Source: CAVVEC01 sp963747105 (lineage in GTDB: Bacteria; Acidobacteriota; Terriglobia; Terriglobales; Acidobacteriaceae). From it: a DNA stretch of 64,000 nt. This document shows, piece after piece, positions 17,896 through 26,780 of the stretch. The notes under the pieces were generated by a model, which saw nothing but the letters and a program-made list of their open reading frames with translations, was not told where the DNA came from and made no database searches. Numbering within the stretch: the first letter of the stretch is position 1; the number at the start of each line of letters is the position of its first letter. Both the position numbers and the translations under genes were made by a program. The stretch is from assembly GCA_963747105.1 (NCBI GenBank), contig CAVVEC010000008.1:124001-188000 (forward strand), given 5' to 3'.

Positions 17896-17961
17896 GATAG
17901 CGTGGTGGATGGTTTGCTGAATGCGGGCACTGTTGGTAGCAGTAGCCGCACCGCACGATAT

Positions 17962-18039
17962 AGGCCCGTAGCTCAGTCTGGTTAGAGCGCTTCCTTGACA
18001 CGGAAGAGGTCGATGGTTCGAGTCCATTCGGGCCTACCA
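17962..18039 (+). tRNA. tRNA-Val (anticodon GAC)
   Basis: Complete cloverleaf. Acceptor AGGCCCG/CGGGCCT, D arm GCTC/GAGC, anticodon stem CTTCC/GGAAG with loop TTGACAC (GAC), T arm GATGG-TTCGAGT-CCATT (one G-U pair), discriminator A and encoded CCA. Its 3' half serves as the attachment site for the island that follows. Confidence 0.95.
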
Positions 18040-18040
18040 T
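17995..18040 (+). repeat. Attachment site copy 1 (tRNA-Val 3' half)
   Basis: A 46-base block starting at the anticodon loop (TTGACACGGAAG) and ending GGGCCTACCAT. It is identical to 30383-30428, and identity stops at both edges. It marks the left edge of the 12.4-kb island; the integrase starts its reading frame at the opposite side and ends 6 bases away. Confidence 0.92.
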
Positions 18041-18045
18041 CTATG

Positions 18046-19236
18046 TTATTGAATCTGCTGAGTGGTTCCCGGCAGTTCGCCCGCGCGTTGGCCCAACTCG
18101 TCACCATTCGTCACCAAACGCGCCAGGTTTTCGACCGCCGCCCGCTGATGCGCGGGAATCGGCACGGTGTAGATTTCGAGCGTAGTCGATAGTTTCGTGT
18201 GTCCTAACTGAGCCTGAGCATCCTTGAGCGAACCTCCCGCTACTTGCAGCAACGTGGCATGAGTTCGCCGCAGCGTGTGCCAGCTGAGCCAGGGGGTACC
18301 GATGGTTCGGCCCGCAGGCTTCAGCTCTCGGTGAAGCAGGTTGGTATCGCTGAGTGGAGTGCCCTTGCTCGTCGAGAACACAAGGTCCAAGTCTGATTTC
18401 CCCAAGCGCCGCTCGTGTAATATGAGCAAGGCCTGGAGAATAGGTTGAGGTAAGGGCAACATACGTCGGCTGCCTTGGGTCTTGGGAGAGCTTGTCGTTC
18501 CACGATAGATGGTCTGCTCGACTCGCAACTGGCCGGAGATTAAATCGATGTCCTTCCAGCGCAGGCCGAGGATTTCCCCGATCCGCAGACCGGTTAGCAA
18601 TCCGAGAAGAACCATCGTTCGACATGGTTCCTTGAGCAGTGCCAGCAGTCGCAAGATCTGGGATGGAGTCAGAACATGTTTTTCGCGAACCGCCTTCCTT
18701 TCGGGTAACTCCACTCCCAAAGCAGGGTTTTGCCCCAAAAAGAAATTCCATTTCTTCGCGGTCGTGAATATCTTGGACATCAAGTTGCGAAAGTGATCGC
18801 AAGACGCCCAGCTTAAGCCTCCCTCCATCTTCTGTAGAACGAAGTGCTGAAGATCGATGGTTCCGATATCGCACAGCCGCGATTCGCCAAAGGCAGGTAA
18901 TAGGTGAATGTCGAGTGTGCAGCGATAATGCCCTTGGGTAGAGAGTTTCAGGGTGGGAAAGACATTCGGGACGAAGTGCCGTTCTATGAATACCCGAAAA
19001 GGCAGATTCGAGAGCGGCATGACCTTGCCCAAATTCAAAGGACGAAGATGCTCTTCGGCGCGCTTGTGTGCTTGCCGCCGAGTGAGTTCCGACACATAAC
19101 CGAGAATCGTAGACTCCCGTCTGCGCCCAAGCGTTCCGTCCGCATTGATGCAGTCTGTCCACCATTGCAGTTCCCATACCGGATTGCGTTTGCCGCGTTT
19201 GCGTAGATTTCCCTTCTGATAACGTCGGCGAGCCAT
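18046..19236 (-). CDS. int: Tyrosine recombinase (phage-type integrase)
   Basis: About 396 residues. The N-terminal arm/core-binding part resembles island integrases (MARRRYQKGNLRKRG, then IERHFVPNVFPTLK). The catalytic domain shows the Arg in GLLTGLRIGEILGLRW, HTLRR (H-x-x-R), LGHTKLSTTLEIY with the third His and the tyrosine. All key residues are present, so it may be active. ATG 19236 is preferred, with GGAGG 13 bases upstream. The gene ends 6 bases from the tRNA-Val 3' end, the usual place for an integrase using that tRNA as attB. Confidence 0.93.
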   Translation of the reverse strand: MARRRYQKGNLRKRGKRNPVWELQWWTDCINADGTLGRRRESTILGYVSELTRRQAHKRAEEHLRPLNLGKVMPLSNLPFRVFIERHFVPNVFPTLKLSTQGHYRCTLDIHLLPAFGESRLCDIGTIDLQHFVLQKMEGGLSWASCDHFRNLMSKIFTTAKKWNFFLGQNPALGVELPERKAVREKHVLTPSQILRLLALLKEPCRTMVLLGLLTGLRIGEILGLRWKDIDLISGQLRVEQTIYRGTTSSPKTQGSRRMLPLPQPILQALLILHERRLGKSDLDLVFSTSKGTPLSDTNLLHRELKPAGRTIGTPWLSWHTLRRTHATLLQVAGGSLKDAQAQLGHTKLSTTLEIYTVPIPAHQRAAVENLARLVTNGDELGQRAGELPGTTQQIQ

Positions 19237-19479
19237 GTCTTTTTGCCAGCCTCCTAACTGGGCTAGCTCGCCTTGCTTTTCCGCGCTGTGAAGTATATCC
19301 ATATCGAGAGTCGCAATCCAGGCTGCAATTCGCGAATCGGTAAAAGTCGCCCTAAACGGCCTTTTGCGTGGCCCTTTTGCGACCTGTAAGGCCCATCGTA
19401 GGGACCACCCCCAGACTTGTCAGGTACGCGCAATTATTTTTCGCGTCCCGATTTCGCAATCGGTTGTAAGCTCCGAAAT

Positions 19480-20364
19480 ATGAGTCGGACACCAGATTCC
19501 TGGAAGAAAAAAGTACGTCCTGCTTTTTGTGAGATTGCCGCGATGTACCGTGCCCTGACTGTTGCGCAGAAACTACCAGACCGCGAGCAGCGGGCTGGAG
19601 AGGTGCGAAGGATCCTCAGTTTGTCCTTCCAAAAACGGCGTGAATTGTTTGCCCACCATCCCGAGAATTCTCCAGGAACGCCTTGGCAGCAGGTCACGGC
19701 CACGGGCTACATGCCACCGTCACCTGCGGAAAAGCTGGAACAAGTGCTGGACTGGTTCTTTTTCAAGCGAAATAGGACACCGCGCTGGCTGGCACAGGAA
19801 AAGGAAAAGGAGGGAGACTTAAAGGCCCATAAGCAGCTGCTGCGGGCGAATGATGAGTTCTGGCGCATGCTAAACGGTCACGGACGGGTACCGTCGTTTA
19901 AGGTAGATCACTTCCATACTGACTTGTTGGAACTTGGTCTTCATTTGGGCTTACAAGTGCTAAGTTCGGAAGAACTGGCGGATTGCTTCGAGGAACTATG
20001 CGGCTGCGGAAAGTTTCACGATGCCGATGCTTTGAAGAAGCAGAGATCGCGGGTTCTCAAAGACCTTGAAAGGGGCCTTCAGCAGGGTTTGCGATATGTC
20101 TTGCGTAAGCCTTCGTGGGAGCGATTTGCGGTCTACGGTGCTGATGGATTTATTGCCAAGGGATATCGTCCGCGAGATGGAAGCAAGTATGTTGAGATAT
20201 CTCGGAGAGGAAAAGGTTTCGAGTGCGTTGTTGAACTGGATGCCGTCACCGGATTCAGAGAGGATACGGAAGTCGGCTATCCAGAAGTTCTACATCACAT
20301 TCCAGGAGCGTTCTTTGTGTTGACGATTGAACAACTATTCAAGATGTTTTTCCCAGAAGGTTGA
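19480..20364 (+). CDS. Hypothetical island protein
   Basis: About 294 residues from ATG 19480. It is soluble, charged and without a signal peptide. Notable stretches are AEKLEQVLDWFFFKRNRTPRWLAQEKEKEGD (given here only in part as LDWFFFKRNRTPRW) and a final FVLTIEQLFKMFF. I recognise no domain. It lies between the integrase and the TetR gene. Base composition looks somewhat more A/T-rich than the flanking chromosome, consistent with transfer. Confidence 0.6.
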   Translation: MSRTPDSWKKKVRPAFCEIAAMYRALTVAQKLPDREQRAGEVRRILSLSFQKRRELFAHHPENSPGTPWQQVTATGYMPPSPAEKLEQVLDWFFFKRNRTPRWLAQEKEKEGDLKAHKQLLRANDEFWRMLNGHGRVPSFKVDHFHTDLLELGLHLGLQVLSSEELADCFEELCGCGKFHDADALKKQRSRVLKDLERGLQQGLRYVLRKPSWERFAVYGADGFIAKGYRPRDGSKYVEISRRGKGFECVVELDAVTGFREDTEVGYPEVLHHIPGAFFVLTIEQLFKMFFPEG

Positions 20365-20395
20365 TCCAACACTTATTTTCAAATCCCCAAAATCT

Positions 20396-20423
20396 ATAAT
20401 AGCACGATCGTTCGTGCTATTAT
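20396..20423. promoter_or_regulatory. Palindromic operator before the TetR gene
   Basis: ATAATAGCACGA-TCGT-TCGTGCTATTAT: two perfect 12-base arms around a 4-base centre, 6 bases before the TetR start codon. A site of this size and place is typical of an autoregulatory TetR operator. The binding is inferred. Confidence 0.75.
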
Positions 20424-20429
20424 TGGGCT

Positions 20430-21287
20430 ATGAATCTATCTGGAACCGACGGATTCCAAGAAACCAAGAAGAAAAGTCGATCTTTGAAAGGGGCGGAAAC
20501 CAGGAGGAAGATCCTGGCCCATGCGATGGGAATTGCCGCCAGGGAAGGATTAGCTGGTTTGACTATTGGGCGATTAGCCCGAGATCTTAGAATGAGTAAG
20601 AGTGGCTTATTTGCCCATTTCCGTTCCAAACGTGCGCTCGAAATAGCCACGATTAACGAAGCCGGAAAGGTTTTCTCTAGCCAAGTATTGTCGCCCGCGA
20701 AATCTGCTAACGATGGTATCGGGCAAGTATGGGTATTGTGCAATTCATGGTTGGCGCATATCGAGCATCGGGTCTTCCCCGGGGGGTATTTCTTTACAGG
20801 AGCATTCTTTGAATGTGCGGAAAGATCTGGCGCCATCGAAGACGAAATCAATCGCATGGCACAAGAATGGTGGGGAATGCTAAGGAACGCGGTTCAAAAA
20901 GCGCAAGATCGCAAGGAAATTAATTCAAATGTAGACGTAAGACGGATCAGTTTCGATTTGAATGGAATATTGATGGCGACGTATTGGACTCATTTGGTAG
21001 AAAAGAATGACGAAATCTTTGAGGAAGCAAGAAGCGCCGTATTAGCCAAGCTGAAAAAGTTGGCTACGGTCCTAATCCCGGCCAATACCTTCAAGTCCGA
21101 GAACTCCTGGAAAGGATACCTGGAGCGACATATAAATAAGGACGAGTCCGCTAACCCTGCCCGGCCTCACGGACGAACAGAAGCAGCACCCAGCCGCCTT
21201 TCCCCGCCAGCTCCTTTGCCATTAACCCAGTCTCCCCCAAAGCCCCGAAGTGTTCTCCGCAATTTAGAAAGGCTTTTCAAACGATGA
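20430..21287 (+). CDS. TetR/AcrR family transcriptional regulator
   Basis: 285 residues. The N-terminal HTH is clear (RRKILAHAMGIAAREGLAGL, then TIGRLARDLRMSKSGLFAHF). The ligand-binding half follows to about residue 210. A Pro-rich tail of about 50 residues (RLSPPAPLPLTQSPPKPR) is unusual. It follows a perfect palindrome that probably controls it. No transporter or enzyme sits next to it, so its target and ligand are unknown. Confidence 0.88.
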   Translation: MNLSGTDGFQETKKKSRSLKGAETRRKILAHAMGIAAREGLAGLTIGRLARDLRMSKSGLFAHFRSKRALEIATINEAGKVFSSQVLSPAKSANDGIGQVWVLCNSWLAHIEHRVFPGGYFFTGAFFECAERSGAIEDEINRMAQEWWGMLRNAVQKAQDRKEINSNVDVRRISFDLNGILMATYWTHLVEKNDEIFEEARSAVLAKLKKLATVLIPANTFKSENSWKGYLERHINKDESANPARPHGRTEAAPSRLSPPAPLPLTQSPPKPRSVLRNLERLFKR

Positions 21288-21479
21288 TTTCCGATTGAAG
21301 TTGGCTTGGAAACGCGGGTTGAGCAAAAAGAGTCTCAACGGCAAGATGAGAAATGTCTTCAACAGTCATTTTCCAGGGGACCGACTGTTGAAACCAGGCC
21401 GTTTCGCTCATTGAGAATTGGCCGACCCCTCGGGTCGATGAGTGGAGTCGAGAACAGGCGCAGTAGCGGTAGTCTCCCG

Positions 21480-22985
21480 GTGGCATGCGTACGCGCTGCT
21501 TTCGCAGAGCGCGCCTCAGTCCGGTTGGACATGGCTCTGTTTCCTGTTCCCGCTCATCGAACCGGACAGGCGCATCTCGCGCATCCGGCTCTGGGAGAAA
21601 GGTTCACGGTTTTGCCCACGGAAAGCTGCTGGTCCGAGTAGTAAGTTCGACCAGGCCCAACACCTGATGCATTCCGCTGGCTTGCGGATCAGCACGCGGC
21701 ATTCATCATGCTGGAAAGGGACGGGAAGGTACTTGCTGTCACTGGCCCCGTCCGCCCGTCCGATGCCCGGCTTCGCCGCGCTCAGGCGCTAGCGATCCAG
21801 TCCGACGCTGCGTTGCAGATTGCACGTGAACTGATCGCTCGAAAACTGGCTGGGCAAGAGCAGGTCGCACGTCACAAGCTGCTCGATTCCAGAACTGCCG
21901 ACAGGATTGCTCAATTTCGGGTTGAAATATCCAGCGCTGACAGCATCGCAACCGTTCGGCTGATTGAGTCGCAGGCTGCCTTAGCGTACTGGTCGGCATG
22001 GCGAACACTCCCGATCACTTTCCCGAAGAATGATCTGAAGCGAGTTCCCGATCATTGGCTTAGCTTCGGCGCTCGCATATCACCACTCACGGGGTCGCCA
22101 CGGCTGGCTTCCAATCCGCCGAACGCAATCCTGAATTACCTCTATGCCGTGCTTGAGTCCGAGGCCCGGCTTGCGGCTGCCACTCTCGGTCTTGATCCGG
22201 GTCTGGGCGTTCTCCACGTTGACGCACCGAATCGTGACAGTCTCGCGCTCGATCTTTTGGAACCGGTTCGCCCGCAGATTGATGCCTACTTGCTCGACTG
22301 GATCACACGGCAACCGCTAAAGCGTGAGTGGTTTTTCGAGCAGCGGGACGGCAACTGCCGACTGATGGGACCATTCGCAGCGCGGCTCTCCGAAACAGCG
22401 CCGACCTGGGGGCGGGCCGTAGCGCCGATTGCTGAGTGGGTCGCACAGGCTTTTTGGAACTCAGTACGCAAACCCACCCGTAAGGACAGAACCTTACCGA
22501 CTCGCCTTACCCAGCAACGGAGAAGCGAAGGCAGAGGAAGGGAGTTTCGACTCGAAATTACACCAGCTCCACCCCCTGAAAAGATTTGCGCGGGTTGTGG
22601 TGCGGACACTCGGCGAGGTCGGCTTTGCCCAAAATGTGGACGCGACGTATCAAGGGTAAAGTTGATTGAACTGGCAAAAATTGGACGAATAGCCGCTCAG
22701 AGTCCAGAAGCCCGGAAGAAACAAGCCGCGACCCAACGAAGACATGAGGCTGCGAAACGGGCCTGGCGTTCGGCCCCGACCCCGGCTTGGCCGGACACAA
22801 AAACCTATGTCGAATTGATTCACCCTCGGCTCACTGCGGTCAACATTTCTGCCCTTGCCTCGACCCTCGACATCTCCGAATCTTACGCCGCCGACATCCT
22901 CGCTGGCCCGCGCCGCCCGCATCCGAGGCACTGGCAGGCGCTGGCGAAATTAGTTAATGTTTCGGGCGGGCCGGGCTGTTTATAA
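21480..22985 (+). CDS. Solo Cas1-like integrase/nuclease with zinc ribbon and HTH-like tail (5' part frame-disrupted)
   Basis: The clean frame runs 21708-22985 (425 residues). Cas1 landmarks: NAILNYLYAVLESEARLAAA (E152), GLGVLHVDAPNRDSLALDLL with H170, and D182/E185 in ALDLLEPVRPQID. These fit the Cas1 metal-binding triad. After the Cas1 fold comes CAGC-x9-CPKC (C294, C297, C307, C310), then a basic linker and an HTH-like end (SALASTLDISESYAADILAG, HPRHWQALAKLV). Upstream, the WLADQHAAFIMLERDG part is in frame back to 21645, but the rest of the N-terminal domain appears spread over other frames. No cas2, effector or CRISPR array is in the window. The architecture recalls casposases. Confidence 0.75.
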
Positions 22986-23067
22986 GAAGGGCTGCCCGTC
23001 CGTCACCGGAATCTTTGATCTCCTTAACTAGTGGTAAAATCGCGCTCACAGGCTTGGAGAACCTATT

Positions 23068-23259
23068 ATGCTTCTCAGAGCATTGGCCGCGCTTCTCATC
23101 GCAGCGTCAACGATGAGTCCCATTTCAACATCAAGCAGTGCTGACCGGACTAAGTGCTGTCATGGTTGTGGCGGTTATTATTGCAACGAGAAAAACTGCG
23201 GAGATAAGTGCCAACGTGGTCCTCATTGCAGCGGATGCTGGAAAGACTGCGTGAAATGA
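23068..23259 (+). CDS. Small Cys-rich secreted peptide
   Basis: 63 residues. The first 25 form a plain signal peptide (MLLRALAALLIAASTMS). The mature part of about 37 residues holds nine cysteines (KCCHGC, YYCNEKNC, DKCQ, HCSGCWKDC) plus Gly and Lys. GGAG lies 9 bases before the ATG. It could be a metal-binding or disulfide-rich peptide; the odd cysteine number argues against pure disulfides. It sits between the Cas1-like gene and a fragment of a second Cas1-like tail. Confidence 0.6.
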   Translation: MLLRALAALLIAASTMSPISTSSSADRTKCCHGCGGYYCNEKNCGDKCQRGPHCSGCWKDCVK

Positions 23260-23289
23260 TGCGGTAGCAGCGCCTCACCGCACATGTCC

Positions 23290-23391
23290 CGTGGAGCTGA
23301 CATCCTTGCGCAGGTCGCCGCCGACTGCATCCGAGGCATTGGCAGATTCTGGCGCACTTCGTGAGAGTGCCCCCCTTTTCCCCCATTCCAT
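23290..23391 (+). pseudogene. 3'-end remnant of a second Cas1-like gene
   Basis: Translation gives ADILA, then after one missing base AGRRRLHPRHWQILAHFVRV, matching the very C-terminus of the Cas1-like protein upstream (ADILAGPRRPHPRHWQALAK). The DNA is also clearly related (GCATCCGAGGCA(T/C)TGGCAG). Only about 30 codons survive, ending at TAA 23391. Confidence 0.7.
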
Positions 23392-23407
23392 AATTGCTGC
23401 ATTCCTT

Positions 23408-26400
23408 TCATGGCGTTGTGCTCACATCCGATAGGTCGTCATAGTTGTAAACCGCGTAGACGCTGGTCGGCACAACCGTGCTCCAAATTGGCTTCACGGA
23501 AACCACGGCGGGATTCGCATTAGTGATCGAAAAAGTTGCGGACAAGCCGTCGGAACCAGTGCAGACCGAGGACTGGTCGGTTCCCGTGCTTGTTCCGATA
23601 AAGCCCTTGCTTGCGCCGCTGGAGTTGGTCTCGGCTACTGCGGTCACGACGCCATTTAATACGCAGGTATCGGTCGCGCTCTTGGCGATGATGACATAAC
23701 GGAGAATCACGCCGGCGGCTTGGCCATTACCGACGTTAAGCGACAAAAGAGTTGTATTGGTGTTGCTTGTCGTGCTCAGGGCCTTAGTATCGTTAATGAC
23801 CTGGCGGTGCACTTGGAGATTCGGCGAGGTTCCCGAGGTTGAACTCTTTTGCCCGCCATCCTGAAAGAACAAGCCGGGTGTACCGTTTCCGGTGCTGATC
23901 CCCCCCGACACAGTGATATTTGATCCAGGGCTATTTATGCCGCTTGCCGGGAGCGGAGAGATTGCATTGAGGTTGATTCCTTGATCGATGCGGCAGGGAT
24001 GCTCCGACTCAGAGGCGCATTCATAGATCGAGCCGGAGTCATTCTGGTAGCTGTATTCTGCAATGCTGGCATCGGTCCATTTGTTATTCGTGCCTCCGTT
24101 GAAAATAGTCGGTGTATCCCCTTTATTGTTGGTAATCTGGACGGCCTTCACGACGTTGCCGCCTGGGCCGGTGGAATTGGGCAGGCTGCTACCAACATTG
24201 CACCAGGTGACCAGTCCTGTGCCTTCAGATACGCAGGTGCCCGGTGAGGTTGATGACCACGAAGGATGCGACGAACCGGAGCCTCCCGGAACGGATACCT
24301 TAAAGACGCAACCGCTCCCGCCGCATCCAGTGTTGCCAGTTGTCGGAAAAATCGCTGCATAGACCGGATACGTAAAGCAAACGCTCGGCGGCCCGGAGCA
24401 TGATCCTGAATTGCTGCTTGCTTGCCACGCTGGAAGATTCAGCGGGGGCGCATTCGAGCCCGAGATCAAAATATTCGCCGCCACTCCCGCATCTTTGTTA
24501 CCCTCGATCTGCTCGATATAGACTGAGCTTGCACTCGCCTGCGCTCCGATTGCGATGTTAGCAAGACTGCCGCCGTAGTTACCTTCGGTTGGAGGGTTTG
24601 CATCCCCGCCATTCTGAAAGTGAATGCCCTTGATCGAACTGCCGGACAGGTTACCGCCCATGCCGTCGAGCATGATTCCGGCGTAGGCAGACTCGTTGAT
24701 GGTAGCGTCTTGCACTGAGCCATGATTCCAAGTGTCGCGCAGCCAGATGCCGACGTGAAACGTGCCGTATAGATAAGAACCAGAGGGGGAGGTGACGCAA
24801 TAGAAATTAACGTTGTTATTATTACCATTATTGCAGTAATCCTCGAAGTGCTGGATGGCCGCGTTGTTCTGTGACACCGGACTCCACTGTCCATACGTGA
24901 GCATTGAGGTACGGTAGATGGTGCGTGAGCCGTAAGAATTGATGGCACACTGCTCCATGCACTGTGAGTTGTCGATGCCTTCAAGGCCGTAGCCCCAGCC
25001 GTCCAGTTCGCCCAAGTTGAGCAGCTTGACGCCATACGTGCTGCACTTTTCCCCACCGCTGCCGTATGAGGTGCCACCGGGGAGGGTGATGCAGGAACCC
25101 CCGGTGTTGTTGGGATCGTCAAAAGTCCTCGGCCCCATGTAGAACATGGCGGTCTGTGCGGCGAGCGTGACGCTTGAACCACAACCGGACGACCCGGAAG
25201 ACCCGGTGCAGTTCTGAGCCGAGGGTGCCCAGATGTAGAACTGAGTTGCTGTAGGCCCCGAAGTGCCGGTGCAAGTTCCGTCATTAACCGGAATGACGCG
25301 GAATATCCCATTGTTCCGAAGGTCGCTTGCTCCTGTAATCGAGATGATTTCCCCACCGCGAATCTCGTAAGGTTTTGTGGAGCCGGGATAAGTAACGAGA
25401 GCACAGCTCGTGCCGGTCGGAGTATTGTTCGCAATCGAAAAGCTTCCCCCACTTCCCCCCAAACCGCCGTTGGCGCAGGCTCCGAAGTCAGTAGTATCCG
25501 CCGTGCCCGCTGTCCAGCAACGCTGCCCGCTCCAGTTATTACGGAAGTTCTGGGTGATTATGAATTGGACGCTCCCAGCGTCCAGCGTCATTGAACTGTT
25601 GAAGAATACCCAAGGCGTATCCATGTTCAGCTGCGCCGGAGAGCCACCAACAGTTACTAACTTCAGCTTGCCTTGGAATACCGGCGCTGAAGTAATTGGG
25701 GAAGTCGAGGCTGCCCCAGTCGGGTCTACAGAACAGGCCATCGTGCCACTGATCGGCATGAGAATCGTGGCGTTAGGATTGCCAGTAGCCGCATTCTGGG
25801 CCTGGACGCAAATATCAACACCCGGATACTGAGCAGCGTTGACAACGTCAGGCGGTCGCGCCGGGCTCCACCCTCCGGCAACAGTCCACGACGCGTCACG
25901 GAAGATCGCCATTAGCATCACCCAATTGCTATTCATGCCGGCGCTACCTGCGGTAGCCCGCTGCAAGGTATTGTTCTGAGTTGGACTATTGATGAATTCC
26001 TCGGTGATGCTGCCAGCATTCGATTGGATCAACGTGAAGCTGCTACCAGCGCTTACGACCCCAGCATCGGTATTTCCGCCCGCGAAGACGAGTAGGTTTG
26101 CGTTCGCCGGAGCCGTCGTTCCGCTGTCCAGCAGGTTCGTTGGGTTGCCGCTAGTGCTGTACCCTGCAGAGACGCTGTCCAGCGGGTTGCTGGGGTCCGC
26201 GCCCTGATACTCGACAAAGACGCAGCCTGACGAGACCGCTGAACCACTGTACGTCACCGTCAGCGTGTCCTTCTGCCCGGTGACTGTCGTGATATTTGCA
26301 GCGTAGAAAATCTGGGCGTAGGTGTTGGAAGCCGATTGTAGCGTCGGCCCCACAGCACTCACGAAGGTGTTGCCAAAGGTCGTCAAATCCGAAACTTGCG

Positions 26401-26605
26401 CTGTGAGTTGATTTGGTGACGAGCTTGTCTTCCAGAAAGTCCATACAACAAACAAGTCGTGTGCGTTTGATGTCGAACCGAAGTTAGCAGAACAGGTTGA
26501 TGAGGCACTGCTGTTCCACTGGTAAACAGGGCTCTGTTGGTGGGAGATCGTCGCAAAGGCAGGCAGGGTACACAGCAGGATAACGCAGAGGGCATAATTC
26601 TTCAC
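23408..26605 (-). CDS. Large exported protein, beta-helix-like
   Basis: 1065 residues with an N-terminal signal (MKNYALCVILLCTLPAFA) and a GGAGG before a GTG start. The protein is rich in Ser, Thr, Gly and Asn. The first 250 residues form a beta-sandwich-like domain seen in other exported acidobacterial proteins. The middle (NNAAIQHFEDYCNNGNNNNV and later SIKGIHFQNGGDANPP) resembles a parallel beta-helix of tail-spike or pectate-lyase type. No catalytic motif is clear. Probably secreted or surface-bound. It is island cargo, convergent with the Cas1-like region. Confidence 0.7.
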   Translation of the reverse strand: MKNYALCVILLCTLPAFATISHQQSPVYQWNSSASSTCSANFGSTSNAHDLFVVWTFWKTSSSPNQLTAQVSDLTTFGNTFVSAVGPTLQSASNTYAQIFYAANITTVTGQKDTLTVTYSGSAVSSGCVFVEYQGADPSNPLDSVSAGYSTSGNPTNLLDSGTTAPANANLLVFAGGNTDAGVVSAGSSFTLIQSNAGSITEEFINSPTQNNTLQRATAGSAGMNSNWVMLMAIFRDASWTVAGGWSPARPPDVVNAAQYPGVDICVQAQNAATGNPNATILMPISGTMACSVDPTGAASTSPITSAPVFQGKLKLVTVGGSPAQLNMDTPWVFFNSSMTLDAGSVQFIITQNFRNNWSGQRCWTAGTADTTDFGACANGGLGGSGGSFSIANNTPTGTSCALVTYPGSTKPYEIRGGEIISITGASDLRNNGIFRVIPVNDGTCTGTSGPTATQFYIWAPSAQNCTGSSGSSGCGSSVTLAAQTAMFYMGPRTFDDPNNTGGSCITLPGGTSYGSGGEKCSTYGVKLLNLGELDGWGYGLEGIDNSQCMEQCAINSYGSRTIYRTSMLTYGQWSPVSQNNAAIQHFEDYCNNGNNNNVNFYCVTSPSGSYLYGTFHVGIWLRDTWNHGSVQDATINESAYAGIMLDGMGGNLSGSSIKGIHFQNGGDANPPTEGNYGGSLANIAIGAQASASSVYIEQIEGNKDAGVAANILISGSNAPPLNLPAWQASSNSGSCSGPPSVCFTYPVYAAIFPTTGNTGCGGSGCVFKVSVPGGSGSSHPSWSSTSPGTCVSEGTGLVTWCNVGSSLPNSTGPGGNVVKAVQITNNKGDTPTIFNGGTNNKWTDASIAEYSYQNDSGSIYECASESEHPCRIDQGINLNAISPLPASGINSPGSNITVSGGISTGNGTPGLFFQDGGQKSSTSGTSPNLQVHRQVINDTKALSTTSNTNTTLLSLNVGNGQAAGVILRYVIIAKSATDTCVLNGVVTAVAETNSSGASKGFIGTSTGTDQSSVCTGSDGLSATFSITNANPAVVSVKPIWSTVVPTSVYAVYNYDDLSDVSTTP

Positions 26606-26780
26606 ATCTCACCTCCGGACGGTGATTTATTGGTGGTGGCCCCTCTTCCAACACCGAAACAACTCACATAAAAGTGTAAGCGCGATGCAAACATCTGAAC
26701 AAGTAACCAAAGATGTACCGAATAGCGGATTCCGTGCCCCAGGAATCGGGGAACGTAAGGTGGAACAAGTCGAGCACGTT

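Noticed and set aside
20420..20857. Minus-strand frame opposite the TetR gene
   Set aside because: It is a shadow of the TetR coding sequence, which has a clear HTH and operator.
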